From Plantibacter flavus (GTDB taxonomy: Bacteria; Actinomycetota; Actinomycetes; Actinomycetales; Microbacteriaceae): a DNA stretch of 64,000 nt. The stretch covers positions 62,001 through 126,000 of the forward strand of contig NZ_FXAP01000003.1 of the NCBI RefSeq assembly GCF_900177615.1. The letters run 5' to 3'. The notes below the pieces were generated by a model. That model saw nothing but the letters and a program-made list of their open reading frames with translations. It was not told where the DNA came from and did no database searches. Within the stretch, counting starts at the first letter, position 1; every line of letters begins with the position of its first letter. Made by a program: the position numbers and the translations under genes. Shown one piece after another: positions 7,568 to 16,552 of the stretch.

Positions 7568-9085
7568 ATGAACATCGACCCTGGCCTGGAACCGACCGGC
7601 GAACCGATCCCTGCGCGTGACGGATCGACGCCGGTCGCTGTCACCATCGGCAGCGGCCCGATCACCGGGGTCACCGAAGCGGGTGTCTCCCGATTCCTCG
7701 GTGTCCCCTACGCGGCAGCACCGTTCGGCGACGACCGCTTCCGACTCCCCCAGCCGGTCGTCCCCTGGGAGGACGCCCGCGATGCGACCCGCCCCGGCGC
7801 GACCGCTCCACAGCCGCCCTACACCGGCGCGGTCGGCGAGCTGCTCGCGACGGTGACGGTGCCGGGCAACGAGATCCTGAACCTCAACGTCTGGACGCCG
7901 GCCGAGCGGTCGGACACCCCGCTCCCGGTCATGGTGTGGATCCACGGTGGCTCGCTCGTGCACGGCTCCAACGCGCTCGACTCGTACGACGGCACCGCGT
8001 TCGCGCGCGACGGCGTCGTCCTCGTCTCCGTCAACTACCGCCTCGGGTCCGAGGGGTTCTCGGTGCTCGACGACGTCCCGCTGAACCTCGGTCTCGCCGA
8101 CCAACTCGCGGCGCTGACGTGGGTGCAGGACGAGATCGCCCGCTTCGGCGGTGACCCCGACAACGTCACCGTGTTCGGCGAATCCGCGGGCGGGGCCTCG
8201 GTCGCGGCACTCCTCGCACACCCGGACGCCTCGTCCGTGATGCGACGGGCGATCATCCAGAGCGGCCCGCTGCGCTCGGAACCCCGAGAGCGCTCCGGCC
8301 GGATCTCGAAGCTCACGGGCAAGGACCTCGGCGTGCCGACCACCAGGGCCGGCTTCCGCCGTGTGCCGCCCGAGGGACTCGTGGGGGCCCAGGAACGGGT
8401 GATGGGTGGAGGCAACCCGCTGACCGGCGGTCCGGGGTTCTCGATCACGACGTCGTCGCCCCTCGCGCCGCTGAGTCCGCTGGACGCCCTGGTGTCGGGC
8501 GGCTCCGCCGACATCCCCGTGCTCATCGGGACGACGACGGAGGAGCACCGACTGTTCCTCGTCCCGACCGGCATCGCCCGGCGGATCACGCGCCTCCAGC
8601 TGTTCGCGGCGCGGCTGCGCTTCGGGGTCAGTGCTTCGGCCGTGCGGACCTTCCGCCGCAACCGTCCGAAAGCGAAGTCCGGCGAGATCCTCGGGGCGAT
8701 CGCCACCGACATCCTGCTCCGGGTCCCGCTCAATCAGCTGGCGGACGCACGCGCCGACAACGGTTCGGACACCTGGGTGTACGAGTTCGCCTGGCGGAGC
8801 CCGGTCGGCGGGGACGGCGAAGGTGAGCTCGGTGCCGCCCACGCGATGGAGATCGGCTTCGTGTTCGACCACCTCGACTCCCCGGAAGCGGTCCGCATGG
8901 CGGGCCCGTCCGCCCCGCAGTCGCTCGCGACCGCGATGCACGACGCCTGGGTCGCGTTCGCGAAGGCGGGCGACCCCGGCTGGCAGCGTTGGGACGCCAC
9001 CCGCCCGGTCCGGACCTTCGACGGGGTCGACGACGCCGTCGTCCTCGCGCCGCGCGACGACGAGCGGGCGGCCCTCACCCCCTGA
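7568..9085 (+). CDS. Type-B carboxylesterase
   Basis: A 505-residue alpha/beta hydrolase of the carboxylesterase/para-nitrobenzyl esterase family. Visible are the N-terminal GVPYAAAPFGDDRF, the oxyanion-hole IHGG (125-128), the nucleophile elbow GESAGG with Ser206, the acid in GTTTEEHRLF (about 316-325) and the His in GAAHAMEIGFVF (about 420). It ends with a normal C-terminal DAWVAFAKAGDPGW segment. No signal peptide is present, so it should be cytoplasmic. Natural substrates are esters of unknown identity. It is a single-gene unit; the ATG at 7568 follows a purine-rich stretch, and an ORF extension upstream overlaps the divergent acetyltransferase and is not used. Confidence 0.92.
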   Translation: MNIDPGLEPTGEPIPARDGSTPVAVTIGSGPITGVTEAGVSRFLGVPYAAAPFGDDRFRLPQPVVPWEDARDATRPGATAPQPPYTGAVGELLATVTVPGNEILNLNVWTPAERSDTPLPVMVWIHGGSLVHGSNALDSYDGTAFARDGVVLVSVNYRLGSEGFSVLDDVPLNLGLADQLAALTWVQDEIARFGGDPDNVTVFGESAGGASVAALLAHPDASSVMRRAIIQSGPLRSEPRERSGRISKLTGKDLGVPTTRAGFRRVPPEGLVGAQERVMGGGNPLTGGPGFSITTSSPLAPLSPLDALVSGGSADIPVLIGTTTEEHRLFLVPTGIARRITRLQLFAARLRFGVSASAVRTFRRNRPKAKSGEILGAIATDILLRVPLNQLADARADNGSDTWVYEFAWRSPVGGDGEGELGAAHAMEIGFVFDHLDSPEAVRMAGPSAPQSLATAMHDAWVAFAKAGDPGWQRWDATRPVRTFDGVDDAVVLAPRDDERAALTP

Positions 9086-9127
9086 CCCGCTGCGATCAGG
9101 CCTCCGGGGGCACGTGCCCGCGCTCGC

Positions 9128-9165
9128 AGGAACGCCCGCCGAGCGTGAGCTCGGCGGGCGTTCCT
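9128..9165. terminator. Bidirectional terminator hairpin
   Basis: A perfect 17-bp stem (AGGAACGCCCGCCGAGC) with a GTGA tetraloop between the convergent esterase and helicase genes. Confidence 0.85.
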
Positions 9166-9178
9166 GATGCGGGGCGGA

Positions 9179-11587
9179 CTACGCGGTGGCGATGTCCTCG
9201 ACGAGCTGGTCGCCGGGGGCGGCGTCGTCGAACGCGGCCTCGATCTCAGCACGGTCGAGCAGTTCGGTCATCCGGCGGCGACGGGCCTTGGGGATGATCG
9301 TGACGACGCGACCGATCTTGCCGGCACGACCGGTGCGGCCGGCACGGTGCAGGTACGTCTTGTACTCGTCCGGGGCGTCGGCCTGCACGACGAGCGTGAT
9401 GTCGTCGACGTGGATGCCGCGGGCGGCGACGTCGGTGGCGACGAGTACGTTGACCCGACCCGAGGTGAGCTTCTCCAGGTTGCGCGTGCGGCGCGCCTGG
9501 TTGAGGTCGCCGTGGAGCGATACGGCGGGGATGCCCGCCATGCCGAGCTGCTCCGCGAGACGCTCGGCGTACGCCCGGGTGCGGGCGAACACGAGGGTCT
9601 TCTCGGTGCGGTTGACGAGCTCCTCGATGAGGCGGTCCTTGCCCTTGTGCTCCACCACCAGCACGCGGTGGTCGATCGTGGAGGACGCCTGGTCCTCACC
9701 GGCGACCTCGTGCACCGACGGGTTCGGGAGGAACTCGTTGACGAGGGCTGCGACACCCTTGTCGAGGGTGGCGGAGAAGAGGAGCTTCTGGCCGTCGGGC
9801 GCGGTGCGACGCAGGATGCGCTGCACCGGCTCGAGGAAGCCGAGGTCGCACATGTGGTCGGCCTCGTCGAGGACGGTCACGGTGACCTGCGAGAGGTCGA
9901 GGCGACCCTGCTCGATGAGGTCCTCGATGCGACCGGGCGTGCCGACGATGATGTCGACGCCGCGCTGCAGTGCGCCGACCTGGCGACCCTGCGGGACACC
10001 GCCGTAGATCTGCGTGGTGAAGAGGCCGACGGCGCGCGCGATGGGCTGCACGGTGCGGTCGATCTGCAGGGCGAGCTCACGCGTCGGGGCGAGGATGAGG
10101 GCGCGGGGCTTGCGACCCGGCTTGCGGTTCTTGCCGCCGCCGTTCTCCATGAGCTTCTCGACGAGCGGGGCACCGAAGGCGATGGTCTTGCCGGAGCCGG
10201 TGCGGCCACGGCCGAGGACGTCGCGGCCCGCGATGACGTCCGGGATGGTCGCCGCCTGGATCGGGAACGGGCTGTCGGCGCCGAGCTCGGCGAGCGCACG
10301 GACGATGTTGCCGCCGAGGCCGAGGCTCTCGAAGGTCACACCCTCGACGTCGCCGGCCTGGATCGCGTCGGCCTCGAGGCGCTCGAGCACCACGTCGTCC
10401 TGGGGCGTGTAGGAGCCCGCGTCGCGCTTCGGGTAGTAGTCGCTGCCACGGCCGGCGTCGGACGCGCCGCGGTCGTCGAACGAGCGCTTCGGGCGGTCGT
10501 CGTAGGACCGCTTGGGGCGGTCGTCGTACGAACGCGCCGGACGCTCCTCGAAGGAACGCTTCGGACGGTCGTCGTACGAACGCGCGGGGCGGTCGGTGCG
10601 GTTCGCCTGACGCGGGTCGCCCTGACGAGCCGGGCGGTCACCGTACGAGGGACGCTCCGTGCGCTCACCCCGGTTGTGGGCGGGACGCTCAGTGCGGTCA
10701 CCGTACGAGGGACGCTCCGTGCGCTCACCCCGGTTGTAGGCGGGACGCTCAGTGCGGTCACCGTACGAGGGACGCTCCGTGCGCTCACCCCGGTTGTAGG
10801 CGGGACGCTCAGTGCGGTCGCCACCACGGTTGTATGCGGGACGGTCGTTCCGGTCACCGTACGAGGGACGCTCGGACCGCTCGCCACGGTTGTACGCAGG
10901 ACGCTCGGTGCGGTCGCCGCCACGGTTCGAGGACGGGCGGTCATTCCGGTCGCCGTACGAGGGACGCTCGGACCGCTCACCACGGTTGTACGCAGGACGC
11001 TCGTTCCGGTCGCCGTAGGAGGGACGCTCGGACCGCTCACCACGGTTGTACGACGGGCGCTCATTGCGGTCACCGTAAGACGGACGCTCGGACCGCTCAC
11101 CACGGTTGTGCGCAGGACGCTCGTTCCGGTCGCCACCGCGGTTGTACGCAGGACGCTCGTTCCGGTCACCGTACGAAGGACGCTCAGTCCGCTCGCCACG
11201 GTTGTAGGCGGGGCGCTCGTTGCGGTCGCCACCACGGTTGTACGCGGGACGCTCGTTGCGGTCGCCACCACGGTTGTACGCGGGACGCTCATTGCGGTCG
11301 CCACCACGGTTGTACGCGGGACGCTCGTTGCGGTCGCCGCGGGGTGCGCGGTCGCCGCGCTCCTCCGACTCGAAGCGGGCGGCGCGCTCGGCGCGCTCGT
11401 CTGCGTTCCAGCGAGACTTCTGCGGCGCTCCACCGGCGTCGGGACGGTAGCCGCGGTGGCCTTCGCTCTTGCTGCCGGACTTCGCGCCGGGGCGTGAGCC
11501 GAAGGGCCGCTTGTTCTCGCCGTACTTGGACTTGGGGTCGAAGTTCTTGGCCGGGCGTTTGCCGGCGGGGGTGTTGTTCTTGGGCAT
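9179..11587 (-). CDS. DEAD-box RNA helicase with a long Arg-rich repeat tract
   Basis: An 802-residue protein. The helicase core starts near residue 415: Q motif around FESLGLGG and PFPIQAATIP, motif I GRTGSGKT (about 459-466), motif II VLDEADHMCDLGF (about 571-583), motif III SAT, and motif VI HRAGRTGRAG (about 744-753). The N-terminal 390 residues are disordered: residues about 83-320 hold 14 units of GDR[NT]ERPA[YH]NRG interleaved with eight ER[TS]ERPSY units, then DDRPKRS repeats. Usually such RGG-like tails are C-terminal and shorter. The repeats probably bind RNA or favour condensate formation; the enzyme likely acts in ribosome assembly or cold adaptation. Transcription is divergent from the GH15 gene across 304 bases. 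Confidence 0.93.
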   Translation of the reverse strand: MPKNNTPAGKRPAKNFDPKSKYGENKRPFGSRPGAKSGSKSEGHRGYRPDAGGAPQKSRWNADERAERAARFESEERGDRAPRGDRNERPAYNRGGDRNERPAYNRGGDRNERPAYNRGGDRNERPAYNRGERTERPSYGDRNERPAYNRGGDRNERPAHNRGERSERPSYGDRNERPSYNRGERSERPSYGDRNERPAYNRGERSERPSYGDRNDRPSSNRGGDRTERPAYNRGERSERPSYGDRNDRPAYNRGGDRTERPAYNRGERTERPSYGDRTERPAYNRGERTERPSYGDRTERPAHNRGERTERPSYGDRPARQGDPRQANRTDRPARSYDDRPKRSFEERPARSYDDRPKRSYDDRPKRSFDDRGASDAGRGSDYYPKRDAGSYTPQDDVVLERLEADAIQAGDVEGVTFESLGLGGNIVRALAELGADSPFPIQAATIPDVIAGRDVLGRGRTGSGKTIAFGAPLVEKLMENGGGKNRKPGRKPRALILAPTRELALQIDRTVQPIARAVGLFTTQIYGGVPQGRQVGALQRGVDIIVGTPGRIEDLIEQGRLDLSQVTVTVLDEADHMCDLGFLEPVQRILRRTAPDGQKLLFSATLDKGVAALVNEFLPNPSVHEVAGEDQASSTIDHRVLVVEHKGKDRLIEELVNRTEKTLVFARTRAYAERLAEQLGMAGIPAVSLHGDLNQARRTRNLEKLTSGRVNVLVATDVAARGIHVDDITLVVQADAPDEYKTYLHRAGRTGRAGKIGRVVTIIPKARRRRMTELLDRAEIEAAFDDAAPGDQLVEDIATA
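10638..11340. repeat. Intragenic minisatellite of the helicase
   Basis: About 700 bp of near-identical 24- to 39-bp units coding for the GDRNERPAYNRG/ERSERPSY blocks. Neighbouring units differ by a few bases at wobble positions, and several (11210-11340 and 10640-10810) are practically identical, which indicates recent expansion by slippage or recombination. Confidence 0.85.
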
Positions 11588-11891
11588 GGAGAAATGCTTT
11601 CCGGGTTATAACTCGTTCGCATGAACAACCTGCATGACTCACACAGCGCCATCCGAAACCTCGGCTGCGCTGCGGCATGCTCATACCCGGGCGATCACTG
11701 GCCGGGGCCGTCCACATCATGTGTGTGTTCGCGGAGTTGTCTCCGACGAAACCGGCCCACCAGACTGACATAACCCTCCGCGGTACAAACGCGGTGTCTA
11801 GAGCCGACTCACCTACGTTACCCGATCCACCCTGAGAAGTCACGGAGCATGGCTCCCAGGCAGGCCCGCGGCGGCGTGGCAGCATGGGTGC
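11588..11891. other. Intergenic region between helicase and GH15 gene
   Basis: 304 bases between divergent starts. On the minus strand it would form a long leader for the helicase mRNA. A short hairpin CCGCG-TTTGTAC-CGCGG is visible near 11778-11794. On the plus strand a weak -10-like CAGCAT (11880-11885) lies six bases before the GH15 ATG. I see no gene in it. Confidence 0.5.
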
Positions 11892-13694
11892 ATGCCCAGC
11901 CCCATCGAGGATTACGCCCTCATCGGTGATTGCCACACCGCCGCGCTCGTGTCGTCGGAAGGCAGCATCGACTGGCTGTGCCTCCCCCGGTTCGACTCGC
12001 CCTCGATGTTCGGTGCACTGCTCGGCACCGAGGACCACGGCTGCTGGACGGTCCGACCCGCCGACGCTCGGGCGACGGCGAGCCGCGCCTACCTCGACGA
12101 CACCTTCGTCCTCGAGACCGTCTGGACGACCCCCGATGGCCAGGTGCGCGTGACCGACCTCATGCCCCACGGCGACCGCCGGGCGGATGTGGTCCGCCGG
12201 GTCGAGGGGCTCAGCGGCACCGTCGCGGTCGACGTCGAGGTGCGCCTCCGTTTCGGGTACGCCGACGCGATCCCGTGGGTGCGGCAGCTCCCGGACGGAT
12301 CCGGGATCGTCGCGGTCGCCGGCCCCGACGCCGTCGTGGTCCGCGGCGTGCACCTGACGGCCTCCGATCACGCCCACTCGGCGACCGTCGAGGTCTCCGC
12401 GGGCAACACCGTCGACCTCACCCTCACCTGGTACCCCTCGCACCGCGAGGTGCCGGACCCGGTCGACGTCGGCCCGCGCATCGACCACACGATCGCCTGG
12501 TGGCGCGACTGGGCGTCCCGCTGCGACCCCGCCGCCGAGTACGAAGAGGCGGTCGTGCGGTCGCTGCTCGTCCTCCGCGCCCTCACACACGAGGACACCG
12601 GGGGCATCGTCGCCGCTGCGACCACGAGCCTGCCGGAGTCGTTCGGGGGCGTCCGCAACTGGGACTACCGCTACGTCTGGCTGCGCGACGCGTCACTGAC
12701 CCTCGAAGCCCTCATGCAGCACGGCTTCACCGAGGAGGCGCACGACTGGCGCAGGTGGCTCCTCCGGGCCATCGCCGGAGACCCGAACGACCTGCAGATC
12801 ATGTACGGCCTCGCCGGCGAACGCCACCTCGTTGAGGAGGAGCTCGACAGCCTCCCCGGCTACCTCGGCGCCGCCCCCGTGCGCGTCGGCAACGGTGCCT
12901 ACACGCAGTACCAGGGCGACGTCTTCGGGTCCGTGATGATCGCCCTCGACGAGGCGCGCTCGGTCGGTCTCGCGGACGACGACTTCTCGTGGAGTCTCCA
13001 GCGCGCCCTGCTCGGCGTCCTCGAGGGGCACTGGAACCGTCCCGACCGCGGCATCTGGGAGGTACGGGGCGACGAGCAGCACTTCACCCACTCGCGCGCC
13101 ATGATCTGGGCGGCGCTCGACCGCGGCGTCCGCGCGGTCCGCGAGCACGGCCTGGACGGCCCCGTCGAACGCTGGGAGGCCCTCCGCGAGACCCTCCGCG
13201 AGACCATCGAGCGCGAGAACGTCGACCACGCACGCGGGTGCTACGTCCAGCACGCCGGGACGACCGAGGTCGATGCGTCGCTGCTCGTCCTCGCGCAGAT
13301 CGGCTACGTGGCGCCCGACGACCCGCGCATGCTCGCGACCGTGGCCGCGATCGAGGAGGACCTCCTCCAGGACGGTCTGCTCCTGCGCTACCGCACGACC
13401 AGCGGGGTCGACGGTCTGCCGGGCGACGAGCACCCGTTCCTCGCGTGCTCGTTCTGGCTCGTGCAGCAGTACGCAGCCTCGGGCCGACTCGACGACGCCC
13501 GCGAGCTGATGGACCGGCTGCTGTCCTTCCGCAACGACCTCGGCCTGCTCTCCGAGGAGTACGACGTGCAGCAGGCGCGGCAGGTCGGCAACACCCCGCA
13601 GGCGCTCTCGCACCTCACCCTCGTCCGAGCCGCCGACGCCATCGCCGCAGCCACCGCCACCCCCTCCAGCCCGCGAACTGTCACCAAACGCTAG
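11892..13694 (+). CDS. Glycoside hydrolase family 15 protein (trehalase-like)
   Basis: A 600-residue cytoplasmic protein with the GH15 layout: an N-terminal beta-sandwich (IEDYALIGDCHTAALV, GSIDWLCLPRFDSP) and a C-terminal (alpha/alpha)6 barrel. Key blocks are VRNWDYRYVWLRDAS (about 252-266), GIWEVRG (about 385-391), LLSEEYD (about 551-557) and GNTPQALSH. Glutamates in GIWE and SEEYD are the likely catalytic pair. The length and the opening sequence match the actinobacterial trehalase/glucoamylase-like group that includes mycobacterial Rv2402. No secretion signal is seen, so an intracellular disaccharide such as trehalose is more likely than starch; the substrate is not proven by sequence. 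The stop codon lies inside a large inverted repeat. Confidence 0.88.
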   Translation: MPSPIEDYALIGDCHTAALVSSEGSIDWLCLPRFDSPSMFGALLGTEDHGCWTVRPADARATASRAYLDDTFVLETVWTTPDGQVRVTDLMPHGDRRADVVRRVEGLSGTVAVDVEVRLRFGYADAIPWVRQLPDGSGIVAVAGPDAVVVRGVHLTASDHAHSATVEVSAGNTVDLTLTWYPSHREVPDPVDVGPRIDHTIAWWRDWASRCDPAAEYEEAVVRSLLVLRALTHEDTGGIVAAATTSLPESFGGVRNWDYRYVWLRDASLTLEALMQHGFTEEAHDWRRWLLRAIAGDPNDLQIMYGLAGERHLVEEELDSLPGYLGAAPVRVGNGAYTQYQGDVFGSVMIALDEARSVGLADDDFSWSLQRALLGVLEGHWNRPDRGIWEVRGDEQHFTHSRAMIWAALDRGVRAVREHGLDGPVERWEALRETLRETIERENVDHARGCYVQHAGTTEVDASLLVLAQIGYVAPDDPRMLATVAAIEEDLLQDGLLLRYRTTSGVDGLPGDEHPFLACSFWLVQQYAASGRLDDARELMDRLLSFRNDLGLLSEEYDVQQARQVGNTPQALSHLTLVRAADAIAAATATPSSPRTVTKR

Positions 13695-13735
13695 TCACAG
13701 GCCCCGGAACTAGCCTCAAGTGACAGTTCGCGGGC
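13669..13735. repeat. 67-bp inverted repeat, likely bidirectional terminator
   Basis: Arms GCCCGCGAACTGTCAC (13669-13684) and its exact complement (13720-13735) enclose a second inverted repeat GCTAGT (13690-13695) / ACTAGC (13709-13714). It overlaps the 3' end and stop of the GH15 gene and ends 13 bases before the convergent NUDIX gene. Confidence 0.7.
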
Positions 13736-13748
13736 AGGTGGAGGGACG

Positions 13749-14234
13749 TCAGCGGGTGAAGCGGGCCTCGCGCTCGTCGGAGGCGGCGAGCGCGATCCGG
13801 GTGCGGAAGTTCTGCGAGACCTGCTCGGGCAGGGCGTCGAGCGGGAACCATCGCGCCTCGGAGTTCTCGCCGTCCGCCGGATACGGCTCGCCCGACTCGT
13901 AGCGGCATCGGAACACGAGGTCGATGTACTGCGTGATGTCGCCGTTGTCGTAGACGTTCTGCGGGAGCACCTGCACCTGGGCGAGACGCTCGGCGACGGC
14001 GACCACGGCCGCCTCCTCGAGGACCTCGCGCTCCGCCGCCACCGCGGGCTCCTCGCCCGGGTCGATGATGCCGGTGACCGGCGTCCACGCCCCGTTGTCC
14101 TGTCGCCGGACGAGCAGCACCTCCGCCTCGGGCGTCCCGAGACCGCGCAGGACGACGGCGGTCACCCCCGTCAACCAGAGGGGCGCGTGCCCGATCCGCT
14201 CGCGGAGGGCCAGTACGAAGTCAGGAGTCGCCAT
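13749..14234 (-). CDS. NUDIX hydrolase
   Basis: A 161-residue protein with a Nudix box at residues 55-77: G-IIDPG-E-(7)-REVLEE-A-A-V, matching GX5EX7REUXEEXGU except that the penultimate Gly is Ala. The family hydrolyses nucleoside diphosphates linked to another group; the substrate here cannot be assigned, although the N-terminal PLWLTGVTAVVLR and the TQYIDLVFRCRY segment resemble ADP-ribose or (d)NTP sanitising members. The start ATG at 14234 has a -10-like TAGAGT ending exactly six bases upstream, suggesting a leaderless mRNA. It converges on the GH15 gene and is divergent from the next membrane protein. Confidence 0.88.
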   Translation of the reverse strand: MATPDFVLALRERIGHAPLWLTGVTAVVLRGLGTPEAEVLLVRRQDNGAWTPVTGIIDPGEEPAVAAEREVLEEAAVVAVAERLAQVQVLPQNVYDNGDITQYIDLVFRCRYESGEPYPADGENSEARWFPLDALPEQVSQNFRTRIALAASDEREARFTR

Positions 14235-14299
14235 GCCTCGACTCTACGGGGGCTGCTGCGGGACACGAGATCGAAACACGAGTGCGGTCTACTGGGCGC

Positions 14300-14914
14300 A
14301 TGGAACACGATCCCATCACCGTCTCGATCGAGCGACGCGTCAACCCGGCGTCGATCTCCGAGGCCACCATCTGGGTCCAGGCGGGCATCAACCTGGCGAA
14401 CCGATACCCCGGCTTCCTCGGCTCCGGCTGGGTGCGCGCGGGCGCCGAGAGCGACGTCTGGTACATGCTCTACCGCTTCGCGGACGAACAGACGCTCACC
14501 GACTGGGAGGACTCCAAGGAACGCGCCTGGTGGCTCTCGAGCGGCCGCGAGTTCATGGAGCAGTCCCGCGTCGAACGGCGCAGCGGGATCGAAGGGTGGT
14601 TCGACGCACCGGACGGCATCCTCCGCGTCGAGGAGGCCGAGCTCTCCGGCGACCCGGATCCGATCCCGCCCGCACCGCCGCGCTGGAAGCAGGCGGTGAG
14701 CATCTGGTTGGGCTTCTTCCCGCTCAACCTCGTCTTCACCCTCCTCGTCACGGCGCTCGTGCCCGGGTGGGAACCGCTCGGTGTGTTCCTCCACGTGCTC
14801 ATCTCGACGCTCATCCTGACGCCGATCATGACCTACTGGCTCCTGCCGCTCGTCACGAGGTTGTTGCGTCCGTGGTTGACGGCTCCGCGACGAAGCGGGC
14901 GCACCGCAGCCTGA
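14300..14914 (+). CDS. ABM-domain protein with two C-terminal membrane helices
   Basis: A 204-residue protein (MEHDPITVSIERRV). Residues 1-115 resemble the antibiotic biosynthesis monooxygenase fold (dimeric alpha/beta barrel): TVSIERRVNPASISEATIWVQ, then GFLGSGWVRA and WYMLYRFADEQTLTDWEDS. After a proline-rich linker (about 116-128) two hydrophobic helices follow (about 133-155 and 160-185), as in other membrane-anchored actinobacterial ABM proteins. Function is unknown. The -10-like hexamer TCTACT ends six bases before the ATG, so the mRNA is probably leaderless; an upstream GTG at 14282 is the only in-frame alternative. Confidence 0.75.
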   Translation: MEHDPITVSIERRVNPASISEATIWVQAGINLANRYPGFLGSGWVRAGAESDVWYMLYRFADEQTLTDWEDSKERAWWLSSGREFMEQSRVERRSGIEGWFDAPDGILRVEEAELSGDPDPIPPAPPRWKQAVSIWLGFFPLNLVFTLLVTALVPGWEPLGVFLHVLISTLILTPIMTYWLLPLVTRLLRPWLTAPRRSGRTAA

Positions 14915-14942
14915 TCCGGAGCACTCGGACGGCGCTGCGACG

Positions 14943-15914
14943 TCAGGAGTCCTCCGCCTTCGTCTGCTCCCGGAACTGGCTCGGGCTGAGACCGGTGTGC
15001 GCGACGACCGCTCGTCGGAGGTGCGCCTGGGAGTGGTAGCCGCATCGGGTCGCGACCTCGGCGATCGACAGGCCCCGGTGATCGGGGTCCGAGAGGAGGA
15101 CGAGCGCGAGCTGCACCCGCCGCTCGGCGATCTCGCCCGCGGCGCTCGTGCCCGAGCCCTCGAACACCCGTTGCAGAGACCTGGTCGACATGTTGAAGCG
15201 ACGCGCCAGCGTCTCCGGTCGCAGCTCCCGCTCGGCGAAGGACGCGGCGATGTGCTCGATGATCCGGAGCCGGAGCGGAACCCGTCCGGCCTCACCCTCG
15301 GCCCGGAAGAGGTCGTTCTCCGCGTAGAGGGTCGCGAGCATCGTGTCGATCACCCGACAGAGCCTGAGCTGCGCGGCGCCGCCGATCGGTTCGAACGCGG
15401 AGATGACCTCCACGAGGAATGCGGCGCTGGCCCGCAGCAGCGGCGACGGTGCCAACGGGCCGAGGGCGCTGGTCGGGGCGATGCCGAGGCGGCGGAGCGC
15501 ACGCATCGGCACGAACACGTACAGATAGGTCGCGTGGTCGTGGATCGTCGTCCGATACGTCTCGGCACCCTCCGTGAGCGTCCCGGTCCCGGGGAGCAGG
15601 TCGAGTTGCTGTCGGCCGTGGACCAGACTGGCCGCCCCCTCGATGAGCATCACGATCGTCGCGACCGGTTCATCGAGCCCGTAGGCGTCGGCGACGACGT
15701 CGAAGGTCCCGGGCCCGACCGTGTTGCGATGAAGGACGTACTCGCCGAGCGTGATCGAGTCGACGGTCATCGAGAACCGATCGGGGTCCACCTCCACGAA
15801 TCGCAGTGCGCCCGACGCCTCCTGCATCCCGGTCGCACCCTCGAACCGTCGTGTGGTGACGCGGCCGCGCGCAGGGAACCGACCGGATAGGCCGTCATCA
15901 GGTGCGGGCATCAT
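14943..15914 (-). CDS. AraC family transcriptional regulator
   Basis: A 323-residue regulator beginning MMPAPDDG at 15914, with AAGGG about eight bases upstream; the frame is open far beyond but this start gives a normal length. The C-terminal 100 residues hold the two helix-turn-helix motifs of AraC/XylS proteins (LARRFNMSTRSLQRVFE and SIAEVATRCGYHSQAHLRRAVVAHTGLSPSQFR). The N-terminal 200 residues resemble the AraC-binding-like (cupin) domain of AraC_binding_2 proteins, with LVHGRQQLDLLPGTG. It lies divergent to the hypothetical gene at 16011 and tail to tail with the ABM gene; its target is not evident. Confidence 0.87.
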   Translation of the reverse strand: MMPAPDDGLSGRFPARGRVTTRRFEGATGMQEASGALRFVEVDPDRFSMTVDSITLGEYVLHRNTVGPGTFDVVADAYGLDEPVATIVMLIEGAASLVHGRQQLDLLPGTGTLTEGAETYRTTIHDHATYLYVFVPMRALRRLGIAPTSALGPLAPSPLLRASAAFLVEVISAFEPIGGAAQLRLCRVIDTMLATLYAENDLFRAEGEAGRVPLRLRIIEHIAASFAERELRPETLARRFNMSTRSLQRVFEGSGTSAAGEIAERRVQLALVLLSDPDHRGLSIAEVATRCGYHSQAHLRRAVVAHTGLSPSQFREQTKAEDS

Positions 15915-16010
15915 CGGACCCTTCGAAGAGATCCTCCACCCTCGCACAGGGTTCCGTTCGAATCGAGGGGTTGCCAGCCGCATCGCACAGTGGTCGGGGA
16001 TACTGGACTG

Positions 16011-16493
16011 ATGATCTCCGCTGACCTCGCCCGAGCGCTCCGCACCGCCGGCCTCCGCTGGACCCCCGAACCCGGCGACCGCTTCACCATCGACGGCGGC
16101 GAGCTCGCCGGCGACGTGTTCACGGTGAGCGAGATGACCGTCGAGGTGCACGAGCACCCGGGTGGGCGCAGCTTCGGCTTCAACGGCACGACCGAGTGGG
16201 CGTTGGACTCCGTCGACCAGGAGGAGACGCTCTGGCTGCCGTCGGAACACCAGCTGCGGGCCCTGCTGCGCGGCTCGTTCCGGTCGCTCGAACGCGCGGT
16301 GTCCCCGGCTGCACCGATCGACGGCGAGCCGACGCTCGACGACGAACTCGACGTCCTCCTGTCGCTCGGCGACGCCGAGGCGTACACCGTCGTGGTCGAG
16401 CTCGGCGGCGAACTGCGACGGTTCAGCGCCGCGACGGCCCCAGACGCCTACGCGACCGCACTGCTCGAGCTCATCCTGCGCTCGGTCGCCTGA
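16011..16493 (+). CDS. Conserved actinobacterial protein of unknown function
   Basis: A 160-residue soluble acidic protein (MISADLARALRTAGLRW). It is rich in Asp and Glu and has the segments GDRFTIDGGE, FTVSEMTVEVHEHPGGR and FNGTTEWALDSVDQEE that I associate with a conserved family in Microbacteriaceae and relatives. Some databases label this family a pilus assembly protein, but nothing in the sequence supports that: no ATPase or secretion motif is visible. The start is the ATG at 16011, with GATACT ending six bases upstream; an upstream in-frame GTG at 15990 would overlap that promoter. Confidence 0.65.
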   Translation: MISADLARALRTAGLRWTPEPGDRFTIDGGELAGDVFTVSEMTVEVHEHPGGRSFGFNGTTEWALDSVDQEETLWLPSEHQLRALLRGSFRSLERAVSPAAPIDGEPTLDDELDVLLSLGDAEAYTVVVELGGELRRFSAATAPDAYATALLELILRSVA

Positions 16494-16552
16494 CCACGGT
16501 GCCGGAGCCGCCGCTCCGCCCGCATGCACCGCCCGCCCGCTCCGCCGAGCGC

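Noticed and set aside
10638-11340. Regular repeats in the helicase as a CRISPR or non-coding satellite
   Set aside because: They are in frame, code for a regular peptide and join a complete helicase.
16011-16493. Pilus assembly (CpaE) annotation used for this family in some records
   Set aside because: The protein is 160 residues with no P-loop or secretion motif.
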